DNA of 32,763 nucleotides, taken from Pseudomonadota bacterium (lineage in GTDB: Bacteria > Pseudomonadota > Gammaproteobacteria > Steroidobacterales > Woeseiaceae). Of the stretch, positions 1-11,366 are shown piece by piece; the first letter of the stretch is position 1; each line of letters begins with the position of its first letter. The stretch is taken from the NCBI GenBank assembly GCA_022563255.1, contig JADFNS010000025.1:1-32763 (forward strand), in the 5' to 3' direction. Position numbers and translations under genes: made by a program. Under the pieces are notes generated by a model, which was given only the letters and a program-made list of their open reading frames with translations, did no database searches and was not told the origin of the DNA.

Positions 1-350
1 TCAATGGTCTGAGGACGCTGGCGTCGGTCCCGATACTGTGATCGGCCCCTTGCGCACCCACACAGCCGCCGTAAACTTTGAGTACGGTCCTGAGGGGAAC
101 AGCCCGGGTGACATCATGTACACCGGCACTTGTTGGGTAAGGAACTGGAATAATCCTCCTCCTGGATCATCAGCAATTGTAAAGGTAAATGGATTTGTTG
201 CAGCGAATACAGCTGGATTGCCATTCGCGGTATCTTCAGCTGATGTTAATTGAAAGGTCACAGGGCCTGGGACAGTCCATTGTGTATTATGATTCAAGGT
301 TACTGTTTTATCTCCATTAGTCCATACTGGAGGATTATAATCACCAGCTC
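1..350 (-). CDS. Unidentified open fragment, probably a different gene joined to the nuclease
   Basis: The minus strand is open from about 350 down to a TGA at positions 1-3. It reads as a plausible beta-rich, Thr/Pro/Gly-rich surface-type polypeptide, for example with TNPFTFTIADDPGGG. There is no start or signal peptide of its own: its open frame simply runs into sequence that belongs to the nuclease on the other strand. Positions about 150-345 are clearly more AT-rich than the flanking gene, with A/T-ending codons. A plus-strand frame over 2-253 is also open (QWSEDAGVGPDTVIGP at its start), so the coding strand is not certain. I do not recognise the family. Confidence 0.3.
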
Positions 351-3030
351 CAACATCATCATCAATGAAGTTGATGCAGATCAAGCGGGTACGGACGCTG
401 CCGAATTTGTCGAGCTCTATGACGGTGGTGTTGGCAATTCAGACCTGAGTGGTCACGTATTGGTACTGGTGAACGGGAGTGATGACCTGTCGTACCGCGC
501 GTACGATCTGGATGGTCTGTCCACGAATGGATCAGGTTATTTCGTTCTTTGTGGCAATGCAGCTACTACAGCCAATTGTGACCTCGATGTCTCTCCGAGT
601 ACCAATCTGATTCAAAATGGCGCGGATGCCGTCGCGCTGCTCATTGGTGACGCAGCGGATTATCCGAACGACACGGCGGTCGCAACGACCAACCTGATCG
701 ACGCGATCGTGTATGACACCAGCGACTCAGACGATGCCGGACTGCTGGTCTTGTTGAATGCGGGGCAACCGCAAGTCAACGAGAACGGCGGTGGCAATGG
801 TACCAGCCATTCCAATCAGCGCTGCCCGAACGGCAGTGGCGGCGCACGCAATACCGATTCTTATGAACAGTTCGCTCCGACGCCAGGCACAGTCAATGTT
901 TGCGTCGCACCCGCCAAGGAACTGAAGATCCACGAGGTTCAAGGTAGCGGGCCTGTCAGCCCGGAAGTTGGTAACAAAGTCGCTATCGAAGGCATTGTCA
1001 TTGGCGACTTTCAGGACGGCGCAAGTGGTACGCACGGTGACTTGAATGGCTTCCATGTTCAGGAAGAAGACGCCGATGCGGACGCCGATGCGATGACATC
1101 TGAAGGCATATTTATCTTCAACGGCAGCTCACCAGCCGTTGATGTACACGTTGGTGATCTGGTCCGCGTGGTGGGCAATGTTTCCGAATTCTTTGGCATG
1201 ACAGAGATAACATCCTTCACCGGCGTTACCGTACTGAGCAGCGGCAACCCGATTCCTGCCGTTTCAATTCTGTCACTACCGGTTACCAGCGTGGACGAGT
1301 TCGAAGCATACGAAGGTATGTACGTTACGTTTCCGCAGCCGCTCGTGATTTCTGATTATTTTAATTTCGATCGTTTTAACGAGATTGTGTTGACCACGAG
1401 ACGGCACCTGACGCCGACGGCTGAGTTTGAGCCTGGGCCGGATGCCAACGCGGCGGCTGACGCGTTTCTGCTGAATAAGATCCTGCTCGACGACGGACGC
1501 ACGAGTCAAAACCCGGATCCGGCCATTCATCCGAACGGACTCGAGTTTGATCTGACGAACCTGTTTCGGGGAGGCGATACGCTCACGGACGTGACGGGAG
1601 TGATGGACTACGCGTTCGATCTCTATCGCATTCAACCGACACGAGGCGCGAATTATGCCAATGACAATCCGCGTCCTGTAGCACCGGACGTAGTGGGCGG
1701 CAGTTTGCGGCTTGCCTCGTCCAACGTGCTGAACTACTTCACCACACTGGATTTTCCCAGCGGCGATCCACTGGATAACAAATGTGGTCCATCGGAAAAC
1801 ATGGGTTGCCGCGGTGCGGATAATGCAGATGAACTTTCTCGACAACGAGCAAAAATCATCGCTGCACTGACAGCTATGGATGCCGATATCGTTGGATTGG
1901 TGGAGATCGAAAACAACGTTGACGATGATGCTCTGATAGATCTTGTTGCGGGCCTGAACGATGCAACAGGCCCAGGCACCTACGACTTCGTTGCAACCGG
2001 CACGATTGGAACGGACGCCATCAAGGTTGCATTGATTTACCAGCCCGAAGCAGTTTCGCTGATTGGTGGTTACGCTGTTCTTAACTCAATTGTGGATAGT
2101 CGCTTCATCGATACAAAGAACCGTCCAACACTGGCGCAGACTTTCATAGACAACTCGACCGGTGGAGTATTCACGGTCGCTGTAAATCATCTGAAGTCGA
2201 AAGGTTCTTCTTGCAACGACGTTGGCGACCCAAATACGGGAGATGGTTCGGGCAACTGCAACCTGACCCGTAAAGCTGCCGCGGAAGCTTTGGTCGACTG
2301 GCTTGCCGGCGATCCGACCGGCAGCGGGGACGACGATTTCATCATCATTGGCGACCTCAACGCCTACGACAAGGAAGATCCGATTGACGCTATTTTAGCG
2401 GGTGGCTACATCGACCTGATCGCGGATTTCAGAGGTGAGGATGCCTATTCCTTCGTCTTCAGCGGACAAACGGGTTACCTGGACCATGCCCTGGCCAGCG
2501 ATAATCTGTCCGCTCAGGTGACAGGTGCAACGGAATGGCACATCAATGCGGACGAGCCCGACCTCATTGACTATGACACGTCATTCAAGAGGCCCAATCA
2601 GGACGCAATCTATGCACCGGACCCGTATCGCTCTTCAGACCACGATCCGATCGTGGTTGGTCTCGATACCTGCGACGAGATCGCGCCCACGATTGACGAG
2701 ATTTTTCTCACGCCGAATGTCCTCTGGCCTGCGAACCACAAGTATGTGGATGTCAGCGCAAGTGTCTTCGCCAGCGACAACTTCGATCCCGACGTTTCTG
2801 TGACACTTGTGTCAGTCACATCAAATGAGCCTGATAATGGTGTCGACGACGGTAATACGGTTGGCGATATTGTGACCATTAACGACCTGCAATTTAAGTT
2901 GCGCGCGGAGCGATCCGGAAGCGGCTTGGGAAGGATTTACACAATTGTCTACCAGGCAACGGACGATTGCGGAAACTTTACGACGGCCGATGCAACCGTA
3001 ACCGTTCCACTTAGTATGGGTAAGAAATAA
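346..3030 (+). CDS. ExeM-like secreted endonuclease (lamin-tail + OB-fold + endonuclease/exonuclease/phosphatase), 5' end missing
   Basis: Recognisable protein begins around IIINEVDADQAGTDAAEFVE, a lamin-tail domain start. After it come a nuclease-associated OB-fold (KIHEVQGSGP, about nt 920-1290) and an endonuclease/exonuclease/phosphatase domain from about nt 1700. That domain carries the expected motifs: LASSNVLNYF, DIVGLVEIENN, IIGDLNAYD near nt 2345, and SSDHDPIVVG near nt 2635. The C-terminus, about 120 residues, is an Ig/HYR-like domain. The family consists of exported metal-dependent DNases acting on extracellular DNA. The frame stays open upstream to an ATG at 250, but codons 250-345 encode a Trp/Cys/Ile-rich stretch that is neither a signal peptide nor family-like, so the true start appears lost at a junction near 340-360. 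A strong hairpin follows the stop. Confidence 0.85.
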   Translation, partial: SSNIIINEVDADQAGTDAAEFVELYDGGVGNSDLSGHVLVLVNGSDDLSYRAYDLDGLSTNGSGYFVLCGNAATTANCDLDVSPSTNLIQNGADAVALLIGDAADYPNDTAVATTNLIDAIVYDTSDSDDAGLLVLLNAGQPQVNENGGGNGTSHSNQRCPNGSGGARNTDSYEQFAPTPGTVNVCVAPAKELKIHEVQGSGPVSPEVGNKVAIEGIVIGDFQDGASGTHGDLNGFHVQEEDADADADAMTSEGIFIFNGSSPAVDVHVGDLVRVVGNVSEFFGMTEITSFTGVTVLSSGNPIPAVSILSLPVTSVDEFEAYEGMYVTFPQPLVISDYFNFDRFNEIVLTTRRHLTPTAEFEPGPDANAAADAFLLNKILLDDGRTSQNPDPAIHPNGLEFDLTNLFRGGDTLTDVTGVMDYAFDLYRIQPTRGANYANDNPRPVAPDVVGGSLRLASSNVLNYFTTLDFPSGDPLDNKCGPSENMGCRGADNADELSRQRAKIIAALTAMDADIVGLVEIENNVDDDALIDLVAGLNDATGPGTYDFVATGTIGTDAIKVALIYQPEAVSLIGGYAVLNSIVDSRFIDTKNRPTLAQTFIDNSTGGVFTVAVNHLKSKGSSCNDVGDPNTGDGSGNCNLTRKAAAEALVDWLAGDPTGSGDDDFIIIGDLNAYDKEDPIDAILAGGYIDLIADFRGEDAYSFVFSGQTGYLDHALASDNLSAQVTGATEWHINADEPDLIDYDTSFKRPNQDAIYAPDPYRSSDHDPIVVGLDTCDEIAPTIDEIFLTPNVLWPANHKYVDVSASVFASDNFDPDVSVTLVSVTSNEPDNGVDDGNTVGDIVTINDLQFKLRAERSGSGLGRIYTIVYQATDDCGNFTTADATVTVPLSMGKK

Positions 3031-5151
<2,121 letters not shown>

Positions 5152-5304
5152 AACAAGGCTGGGAACAGGGAAAACGAAGACCCGACGTAGCCACTGCAAA
5201 TTATCTTCGCATGCTCAAGGCAGACCCCAAATTCGTGCAGCGAACGAACGCTTGCCGCCTGCGTGGTGCGGCATATCGAGCTATCGCAGGCGATCAGCCC
5301 CAGG

Positions 5305-7374
5305 CTACTCTTCGCCGGCCGCCTCAAGCCGCTGCGCATGATCAAGCTCGTAAGGTGGCGGCTCTCCGCCCGAACCCTTGAGGTAATGATCCATCCAACG
5401 CATTAGTCGTAGCGAGTAGTCGTACTGCGCGGCCGTATTGCGGTTGCCGTGGACCTCGTCGGGATAAATCACGAGTCGCACAGGCGTATCGGTACGGATC
5501 TTGACGAAACGGTACATCTCCAGCGATTGACCCGGGTGCACCCGCGGATCCTTGTCACCACCCATGATCAGCAACGGCGTCTTCGTCTTGCCGGCGTGGT
5601 AAATCGGGCTGTGTTTGAGCAGCCACATCCAGTCATCCCAGGGCCACGCCAGCGCGTGCACGTTGTACATTTCGTAGGGTATGTCGCCCGTGCCAAACTT
5701 GGATATCTGATCGGAGATGCCCACGAAGGCCACGGCGGCAGCGTACTCTTCTGTCAGGGCGCTGGCGCTCCACATACTCGCATAACCGCCGTACGAGCCC
5801 CCGGTGATACCCACACGGTCGGGGTCGACGAGTCCTATCTCGACGAGATGTCGCTTGGCATCGACGAGATCGTTGAATTCTTCCTCGGCGTAGTCGTGTT
5901 GACCGAGTTTGGAAAACTCGACACCGCGCCCGGTGCTGCCACGGTAATTCGGGTACACAACGGCGTAACCATTGGCGGCGAACACCTGCCCGGGTCGGCT
6001 GTAGTTCGTCATCCAGCCGTTTGAATAATTGGACTCGGGTCCACCGTGTGCCATCACGACGAGCGGGTTGCCACCGCGCTTGCGCTTTGCCGGATGAATC
6101 AGGATTGCTTCGAGCTCCAGGCCGTCTCGAGCCGTGTAGGTTATCACTTCCTGCTTCGCAAGCTCCCGCTCGCTGAGGAATGGATTCGAATGGGTCAGCC
6201 TAAGCGGCTCTCGGCCTTTGCGTAACAGGTAGAGTTCCGGTGGGTGTTGCGGAGTATCCGCAATTGCCGCCACAGCATCCTGACCCGGATTGCCGTTCAC
6301 GGTGCGAATGATGGGTCCCGATGTCGGCGCCGGCCCGGGTGCCTGCGTCTCGTAGAGCGATGTCGTTGCCCAGTCTGTAACGACGCCGCGACTACCGAGC
6401 CAGCGGACGTTGTCGTCGTCCCCCCAGATAAAATTACGGACGTGCCCGAGATATTCGGGAACGAGTTCTCGCCGCTCACCGCCGGATGATAAAGCCACAT
6501 ACAGACGGCCCTCGCTCGGGTCGTTGATATCCACGCTGCCAACGTACGCAATTCGCTCCCCGTCCGGCGAAAACGCAAATGGGCCGAGTTTGCCCACCGA
6601 GCCCATCTTGCTCTGCACCTTGCCGCGCGCGGTGTCGACCACATGAATATCGCGCGACGTATAGGAGTCATCCACAAGCGGTGTAGGCGCCAAAGCAACA
6701 GCATATCGGCTGCCGTCCGACGACCAGGTAAAATCGGATGCCGAACCAGGCAGGTCGTGGACCGTCGGCTCCAGCGTCTCGAGATCGAGCATCCAGACCC
6801 TGGTTGTCAGCACCGATTCCTCATATACGACGGCCTTGAAACCCTTCTCCTTGAGTTCTTTGGACTTCTCAGGCGGCGCATCGCTTGCCGTGAACGCAAG
6901 CACGCCGCCCTCCGGGGACGGATAGACACGGCTGATGGAATTGACGTGTGTAAACAGCTGTTCCGCTTCGCCTCCAATCACGGCGATCCGGTACAGCGAA
7001 TTGAATTCGGCTTCCTCGTCGCGTTGCGCGAGAAAAAATATCGACTCACCGTCGGCTGCCCATGCGATATCCGTAATGTCGATATCGCCGGTAACATAAG
7101 GCATCGAATTGCCTTGCAAGTCGGTGACGTGCAACTCACGGTATGGCTTCCCGTCATCATCGACGTAAATCTTGCGTGGCACCTGCAGCAAGTAGGCGAT
7201 CCGGTCGCCAGCAGGATTCAGGCGTGCGGTCACCACCTGCTTCAAGGAGTTGACGTCCTCAAGCGTCAGCGGGGTTGCCTGCGCTGTCGTAAAACCGGAT
7301 ACGAAAATCAGAGAGACTGCGAGGACGCCAATGGCTGACGCCGAACGGACAAAACTTCGTCGTGAGGTTTTCAT
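5305..7374 (-). CDS. S9-family prolyl oligopeptidase-like peptidase, Tat-exported
   Basis: This 689-aa protein begins with a twin-arginine signal (SRRSFVRSA, then a hydrophobic stretch ending about ATTAQA). The N-terminal half is a beta-propeller built from WD40/PD40-like repeats (for example ITDIAWAADGESIFF). The C-terminal alpha/beta hydrolase carries the S9 triad: Ser527 in GGSYGGYAS, Asp609 in the GGDKDPRVHP segment, and His642 in DEVHGNRN. S9B/S9C enzymes release dipeptides or acyl-amino acids from oligopeptides, and a periplasmic role in peptide scavenging is likely. It converges with fadH across a 153-bp gap holding nothing I recognise except a 6-bp stem. The Rossmann gene just upstream on the same strand ends 15 bp before its start. 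Confidence 0.92.
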   Translation of the reverse strand: MKTSRRSFVRSASAIGVLAVSLIFVSGFTTAQATPLTLEDVNSLKQVVTARLNPAGDRIAYLLQVPRKIYVDDDGKPYRELHVTDLQGNSMPYVTGDIDITDIAWAADGESIFFLAQRDEEAEFNSLYRIAVIGGEAEQLFTHVNSISRVYPSPEGGVLAFTASDAPPEKSKELKEKGFKAVVYEESVLTTRVWMLDLETLEPTVHDLPGSASDFTWSSDGSRYAVALAPTPLVDDSYTSRDIHVVDTARGKVQSKMGSVGKLGPFAFSPDGERIAYVGSVDINDPSEGRLYVALSSGGERRELVPEYLGHVRNFIWGDDDNVRWLGSRGVVTDWATTSLYETQAPGPAPTSGPIIRTVNGNPGQDAVAAIADTPQHPPELYLLRKGREPLRLTHSNPFLSERELAKQEVITYTARDGLELEAILIHPAKRKRGGNPLVVMAHGGPESNYSNGWMTNYSRPGQVFAANGYAVVYPNYRGSTGRGVEFSKLGQHDYAEEEFNDLVDAKRHLVEIGLVDPDRVGITGGSYGGYASMWSASALTEEYAAAVAFVGISDQISKFGTGDIPYEMYNVHALAWPWDDWMWLLKHSPIYHAGKTKTPLLIMGGDKDPRVHPGQSLEMYRFVKIRTDTPVRLVIYPDEVHGNRNTAAQYDYSLRLMRWMDHYLKGSGGEPPPYELDHAQRLEAAGEE

Positions 7375-7389
7375 TGGTAGCGCTCGCTT

Positions 7390-8232
7390 TTAATTTATTG
7401 ATTCAGGCTGATGCCGCCGATCGTATGCCTCACTGTACCGGATAATCTTTCCCGTCCCAAGCTTGTCGCCGTTCCTGAACTCGGATCCTCTTATGGTCAC
7501 CTCGATCATCGCCTGACCGATCTGGGTCGCCCGCACGGCTGACCGGACCGGCGCGAAGAACCAGTAAAGAAGATTCTGCCCGAGATGCGCTTCTTCTTTC
7601 GTCGGCCCGATGTAATCCGGCCGGTAAGCGATTACACGTAAATTGGAACCTTCGGCAAATTCAAACAGCGAATTTTCGGCGCGGACCTTCTCGCGCGCCC
7701 ACATCGCACTGGAGTCCGCCGAGATGTCGCTCGAGCTGATGTAGTGAAACGAGATGTTCGGCTTTTCGCTGACGCTGCTCCAGGCCGCAACAAACTGCAT
7801 TGGGAAATCGACGTGAATCATGCCGTAGGTTTTTTCATCGACACCGAAAGTACTGGTGCCGATCGCCCAGTAAACCGCATCGACTGCGGCTATTTGCTCG
7901 GTGATAGCCGCGTAATCCAGATAGTCCGTGTGCAGCGTGAGCTTCAACTTGCCCGATGTCATGCCCGCTTCCATTCGCGCGGTCGAGCGTCGTGTGATGA
8001 CATGGATTTTTTCAATATCGGGGCTGGCGAGCGCGGCTTTCAATATGCCGTCACCGGCCGTTCCGCTCGCACCGAATATTGCGATCGTAATGGGATGATC
8101 CGGTATTTCCGACAGTGGCTCAACCGTGCGGTCATCCAGCAACACGACGACGACCAGCACAACGTAAATCGCCGCGAACAAAACGAGCGGCGTAAGTAGA
8201 ACTGTTTTAAGGCGAGGTAATTTCATAGTCAT
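7390..8232 (-). CDS. Membrane-anchored NAD(P)-binding Rossmann protein
   Basis: I place the start at the ATG at 8232, or at 8226 two codons later. The longer open frame to 8295 adds a Cys-rich stretch with no family look. Residues 5-30 form one transmembrane helix (TVLLTPLVLFAAIYVVLVVV). An NAD(P)-binding fold follows, with FGASGTAGDGILKAAL as the dinucleotide motif. The later part (YWAIGTSTFG, FHYISSSDIS, RVIAYRPDYIGP) resembles NmrA/atypical-SDR proteins. The substrate cannot be told. It lies directly upstream of the S9 peptidase gene on the same strand and may share its transcript. Confidence 0.75.
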   Translation of the reverse strand: MTMKLPRLKTVLLTPLVLFAAIYVVLVVVVLLDDRTVEPLSEIPDHPITIAIFGASGTAGDGILKAALASPDIEKIHVITRRSTARMEAGMTSGKLKLTLHTDYLDYAAITEQIAAVDAVYWAIGTSTFGVDEKTYGMIHVDFPMQFVAAWSSVSEKPNISFHYISSSDISADSSAMWAREKVRAENSLFEFAEGSNLRVIAYRPDYIGPTKEEAHLGQNLLYWFFAPVRSAVRATQIGQAMIEVTIRGSEFRNGDKLGTGKIIRYSEAYDRRHQPESIN

Positions 8233-8323
8233 CCGTACTATCGCGCCACATGAGCACTTTTCGCAAGCGCGACAAAAAGCTGGCCGAGAGGTCATATGGC
8301 CGCTTTTTTTGTCTGAATGAAAC

Positions 8324-8329
8324 TATAAT
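8324..8329 (+). promoter_or_regulatory. Candidate -10 box for the GFA/cupin pair
   Basis: A perfect TATAAT lies 52 bp before the GFA-gene ATG, inside the divergent spacer. The matching -35 position holds only a T-rich CGCTTT-like sequence, so the promoter call is weak. An AGAGG ribosome-binding site precedes the ATG at 8382. Confidence 0.35.
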
Positions 8330-8381
8330 TGAATAGCTAGGGTTTATTTCTCTTCGACACTAACAAAAGAGGTAGTCAGCC

Positions 8382-8819
8382 ATGTCACACAAATATGCTG
8401 GCGGGTGCGATCATATTCACACCCATTCCGATAACGACCCGATCGACAACCACACCTGCCACTGCTCCGTCTGTAAAAGTGTTACCGGGCAAGACAGCAC
8501 GCATGTCGTCTTCTTCAACTACACAGACCTGGCGGTCGATAATCTCGACGGCTTGAATCGTCAACCGTTCAATGCTCAGAATCCCGATGGTCCGCTCGAG
8601 CTGTGCGTGTGCTCGGAGTGCGACATGCCCATCATGCTCGATGACAAGGAAAAACGGATTCGAGCGATTGTGCCAAACCTCATGGGATACGATGCAGATA
8701 GCCTGCCGGCGACGTATCACGCATTCTTTGACACGTCCGCGGGTGCTCCCGCTCCAGACGATGGTCGTCCCGTCTATGAGGGCTTGCGTCCAGAATTCGT
8801 CTGGCCGGCTGCGGCGTAA
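8382..8819 (+). CDS. GFA (CENP-V/glutathione-dependent formaldehyde-activating) family zinc protein
   Basis: This 145-aa protein has the zinc-binding layout of the GFA fold: GGC at residue 9, Cys26-x-Cys28-xx-Cys31 followed by KSVTGQ, and Cys77-xx-Cys80. Family members are small zinc proteins. Only a few are linked to S-hydroxymethylglutathione formation, so the name is not evidence of formaldehyde activity. His residues cluster near the N-terminus (CDHIHTHSDND). A clear RBS (AGAGG) supports the start. The next gene begins three bases after the stop, so the two are very probably co-transcribed. Confidence 0.85.
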   Translation: MSHKYAGGCDHIHTHSDNDPIDNHTCHCSVCKSVTGQDSTHVVFFNYTDLAVDNLDGLNRQPFNAQNPDGPLELCVCSECDMPIMLDDKEKRIRAIVPNLMGYDADSLPATYHAFFDTSAGAPAPDDGRPVYEGLRPEFVWPAAA

Positions 8820-8822
8820 GAG

Positions 8823-9494
8823 GTGCGCATAAACTCGGACTTTTCAGAACGAGTTGTCATCCGCCCGGAGGACTACCAATGGGTGGATTCACCCATGCCG
8901 GGCGTCGAGCGCATGATGCTCGATCGCATTGGCGATGAAGTGGCGCGCGCCACCTCGCTGGTGCGCTATGCGCCCAACAGCACGTTCTCACCGCACGTCC
9001 ACAGCGGCGGTGAGGAGTTCTTCGTGCTTGAAGGTGAATTCGGTGACGAGCATGCGATGTATCCAGCCGGCACCTATGTACGCAATCCCATCGGCACCAG
9101 CCACTCGCCGCGGGTTGGCGCCGAGGGCTGCGTCATTCTCGTCAAACTGCATCAATTCGATAAACAGGACTTGACACCGGTGGCGATCGACACCCGAAAT
9201 GCGGAGTGGCCAGAGCGGCACGAATCTGGCCTGGAGCTGATGCCCTTGCATCAGTTTCAGAATGAAAAAGTGATGTTGGTTCGCTGGGCGCCAAACACGC
9301 CCTTCAAGGAGCACACGCATGATGGCGGCGAGGAAGTCTTCGTCATCGAAGGCTCTTTTAGTGATGAGTTCGGCGACTACCCCGCCGGTACCTGGGTACG
9401 CTATCCGGACCAGAGCAACCATAACCCCTTCACGCGTGACGAGGGCGCGCTGTTGTACTTGAAGGCCGGACACCTCTCCAAGCTCTCCGTTTAA
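8823..9494 (+). CDS. Tandem-cupin protein, ChrR-like
   Basis: This 223-aa protein starts with GTG and contains two similar cupin halves. The first carries FSPHVHSGGEEFFVLEGEF and YPAGTYVRNPIGTSHSP. The second carries FKEHTHDGGEEVFVIEGSF and YPAGTWVRYPDQSNHNP. Each half has the His-x-His...Glu...His metal set, so both sites look intact. It resembles the cupin domain of ChrR anti-sigma factors, but no zinc-finger anti-sigma domain is present. It is therefore more likely a stand-alone metal-binding or dioxygenase-like protein. It follows the GFA gene closely in the same operon. Confidence 0.85.
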   Translation: MRINSDFSERVVIRPEDYQWVDSPMPGVERMMLDRIGDEVARATSLVRYAPNSTFSPHVHSGGEEFFVLEGEFGDEHAMYPAGTYVRNPIGTSHSPRVGAEGCVILVKLHQFDKQDLTPVAIDTRNAEWPERHESGLELMPLHQFQNEKVMLVRWAPNTPFKEHTHDGGEEVFVIEGSFSDEFGDYPAGTWVRYPDQSNHNPFTRDEGALLYLKAGHLSKLSV

Positions 9495-9496
9495 AG

Positions 9497-10074
9497 CTGA
9501 ATCTCGCTGAGCTAAAACGCCGCAATGTCATTCGTGTCGGCATTGCCTACATCATCGTCGGCTGGGTCCTTACCCAAATCGCGGATTTCGCGTTCGAGAC
9601 CTTCGGTGCACCCGATTGGGTACCGAAATCGCACCTGGCGGCTGGCTCAGCACGGCGCTGGTTCGGGCATTGGTAGCGAACAGCCTGCATGAAGAAGCTC
9701 TCAAGGAGATTGATGGCTGGATTGAGAGCGACATAATTGCCCTGTTATTCAAGGCACTGGTCATGGCGCACAAGGGAGATCAGTCTCGTTTCGATCAGCT
9801 TTTCGAAGCGTTCAAAGTCGAAAACACAGACGATCATTACTGGACGACCATCGTTGCTGCCTGGGGTGGCCACAGGGAAGAAGCCAATCGCCTGGTGGCG
9901 CAGATCGATCAGCATCATTTCGGCGCGGTAACGCTGACGCAGATAACCCAGTGGTGTGGTTGCGGCGCGCCTTTCGATCTCGATGCAACACCCAATTTTG
10001 CCGCCAAGCTAAAAGAAGGCAATCTGACCTGGCCACCCCAAGCGACGATGGACTTTCCGCTCAAGGACTGGTGA
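9497..10074 (+). pseudogene. Internally deleted TPR-family protein (N- and C-terminal ends only)
   Basis: Positions 9497-9619 encode LAELKRRNVIRVGIAYIIVG and FGAPDWV, the membrane-helix N-terminus of a large gammaproteobacterial TPR family usually several hundred residues long. That frame then runs to a TAG at 9674. From about 9616, in another frame, the sequence encodes 152 residues ending CGAPFDLDA...DFPLKDW, which is the usual C-terminus of the same family. The middle of the gene is missing and the ends are joined out of frame near 9614-9640. No ATG precedes the N-terminal piece. I conclude this is a deletion remnant. A related gene starts intact at 32648. Confidence 0.8.
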
Positions 10075-10080
10075 GCAATC

Positions 10081-11001
10081 CTATGCCACGAGATAAGACA
10101 GGCTTTCGGTGTCAAAACGGCGCAGCTCTCTGCCGATAATCCGGGCCAGTTCGTCCGGCTTGACGACATTCCCCTCGGCCAGCATCGTGAGCTGATCCCG
10201 GGTTACCGGAAACTTCGGCATCCAGTCCAGCAGCAAAGCCGCGAGTTTCATCATGCCAATGGGCATCGGGATAATGGTTTTTACCTTTCCTGCCGACGCC
10301 GCGATGCGCTGAATCATCTGGGACCATGACAGCGCCTCCGGCCCACCCAGGTGCACTTTCTGCCGCACTAACGCATCGTCCTGGAGCGCCTTCACAAATG
10401 CCGTCGCCACATCTTCAACATGAACCGGCGACATCATCACCTTGCCGGCAGTCGGGTTCCAACCCGTGTAAAAACCAACAGCCGGCAACACGGGCGCCAC
10501 CATATCTGCGTACAGTTGCGTCGCAATTTCCATCCGTCCGCGTGGGTCGCCAAATATCACCGATGGCGCAAAAATAGTGAACTCAAGGCCGCTGTTACGG
10601 ACCCGTTCTTCTGCGTGGTACTTGCTGTCCTGATAGGGCGTGCCGTGGGCACGGACGCCATTCGCGCTCATCAGAAGAAAGCGCATTGCACCGGTCTTTT
10701 TCGCCGCCGCAAGCGTGCGTTCCACTCCGAGTAACTGAGTTTCTTCAAAGGTGATTCCCTGCTGCGGAAACTCGCGCAGTATGCCGACGTTGTAGATCAC
10801 GGCCTCACACCCGTCGCAGGTCTCTTGAATCGCATCCCGTGAACTCAGGCTGCCCCTGGTCATTCGCAGCTGCCTGGCACGACGCACTTTGTCCTCGCTG
10901 CCCGGCCGGACCATCACGGACACAGAGTGGCCTGCATCAAGCAGACTCTCGATCAGATAGCCCCCGACGAAACCGGTACCACCGATGATTGCTACGCGCA
11001 T
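10081..11001 (-). CDS. NAD(P)-binding epimerase/NDUFA9-like atypical SDR
   Basis: The start is the ATG at 11001, supported by AGGAG seven bases upstream. The longer frame to 11052 adds 17 non-family residues. The 306-aa product opens with MRVAIIGGTGFVGGYLIESL, a classic Rossmann motif. Further on it has VIYNVGILREF and SVIFGDPRG segments typical of NDUFA9-like/atypical SDR proteins. The YQDSKYHAEE segment supplies a Tyr-x3-Lys pair. Such proteins bind NAD(P)H and often act on quinones, sugars or lipids, and the substrate is not evident here. It ends six bases from the pseudogene, so the two converge tightly. Confidence 0.82.
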   Translation of the reverse strand: MRVAIIGGTGFVGGYLIESLLDAGHSVSVMVRPGSEDKVRRARQLRMTRGSLSSRDAIQETCDGCEAVIYNVGILREFPQQGITFEETQLLGVERTLAAAKKTGAMRFLLMSANGVRAHGTPYQDSKYHAEERVRNSGLEFTIFAPSVIFGDPRGRMEIATQLYADMVAPVLPAVGFYTGWNPTAGKVMMSPVHVEDVATAFVKALQDDALVRQKVHLGGPEALSWSQMIQRIAASAGKVKTIIPMPIGMMKLAALLLDWMPKFPVTRDQLTMLAEGNVVKPDELARIIGRELRRFDTESLSYLVA

Positions 11002-11366
11002 CTTAGTGCTCCTCGCCAGTACCACAACGTCCCCATCCGCATCAACCGACACGTTCAGATCAATGGGCCGACAACAAACCTGGCAGTCCTCAACTTATGC
11101 TTTGCTCAGGCACACAATAATTATGTCCCATATTGAGCAGGAAAAGGGGGTGTAACGTTGTTTCTGACAATTTCGGATGCTTTGGGAAGTGCGCAACTGA
11201 TGCCGTGTTTTTCATGACTGACTCCAAACAGAGACAGTCTGACAGTGCCGAAAACTGACGCTGAAACAAAGACTTGAAGCGGCTGTCGCCAGGGCGCCAC
11301 GACCGCCTCAAGAGTTATTGGACACCATAACAATGCCATCGGTAACATCCGCGACAGAGGTGATTT
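11002..11366. other. Intergenic region between divergent genes, no gene seen
   Basis: This 365-bp spacer between divergent genes should carry both promoters. I see a loose inverted repeat (TGCTCA ... TGAGCA) around an AT-rich core near 11103-11138, and a good RBS (AGAGGTG) just before the ATG at 11367. Short frames here have no family features. Confidence 0.4.

Noticed and set aside
6643..7338. 231-residue plus-strand frame
   Set aside because: Antisense of the S9 peptidase propeller, with composition typical of shadow frames.
8271..8310. Terminator-like GGCC ... GGCC followed by seven Ts
   Set aside because: Only four bases pair reliably, and the position is inside a divergent promoter region.
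8823..9494. ChrR anti-sigma factor
   Set aside because: Both halves are cupins and no zinc-finger anti-sigma domain or adjacent sigma gene is present.
9616..10074. Independent 152-residue gene with TTG start
   Set aside because: It matches only the C-terminal end of a larger family whose N-terminal end lies directly upstream in another frame, so a deleted gene fits better.
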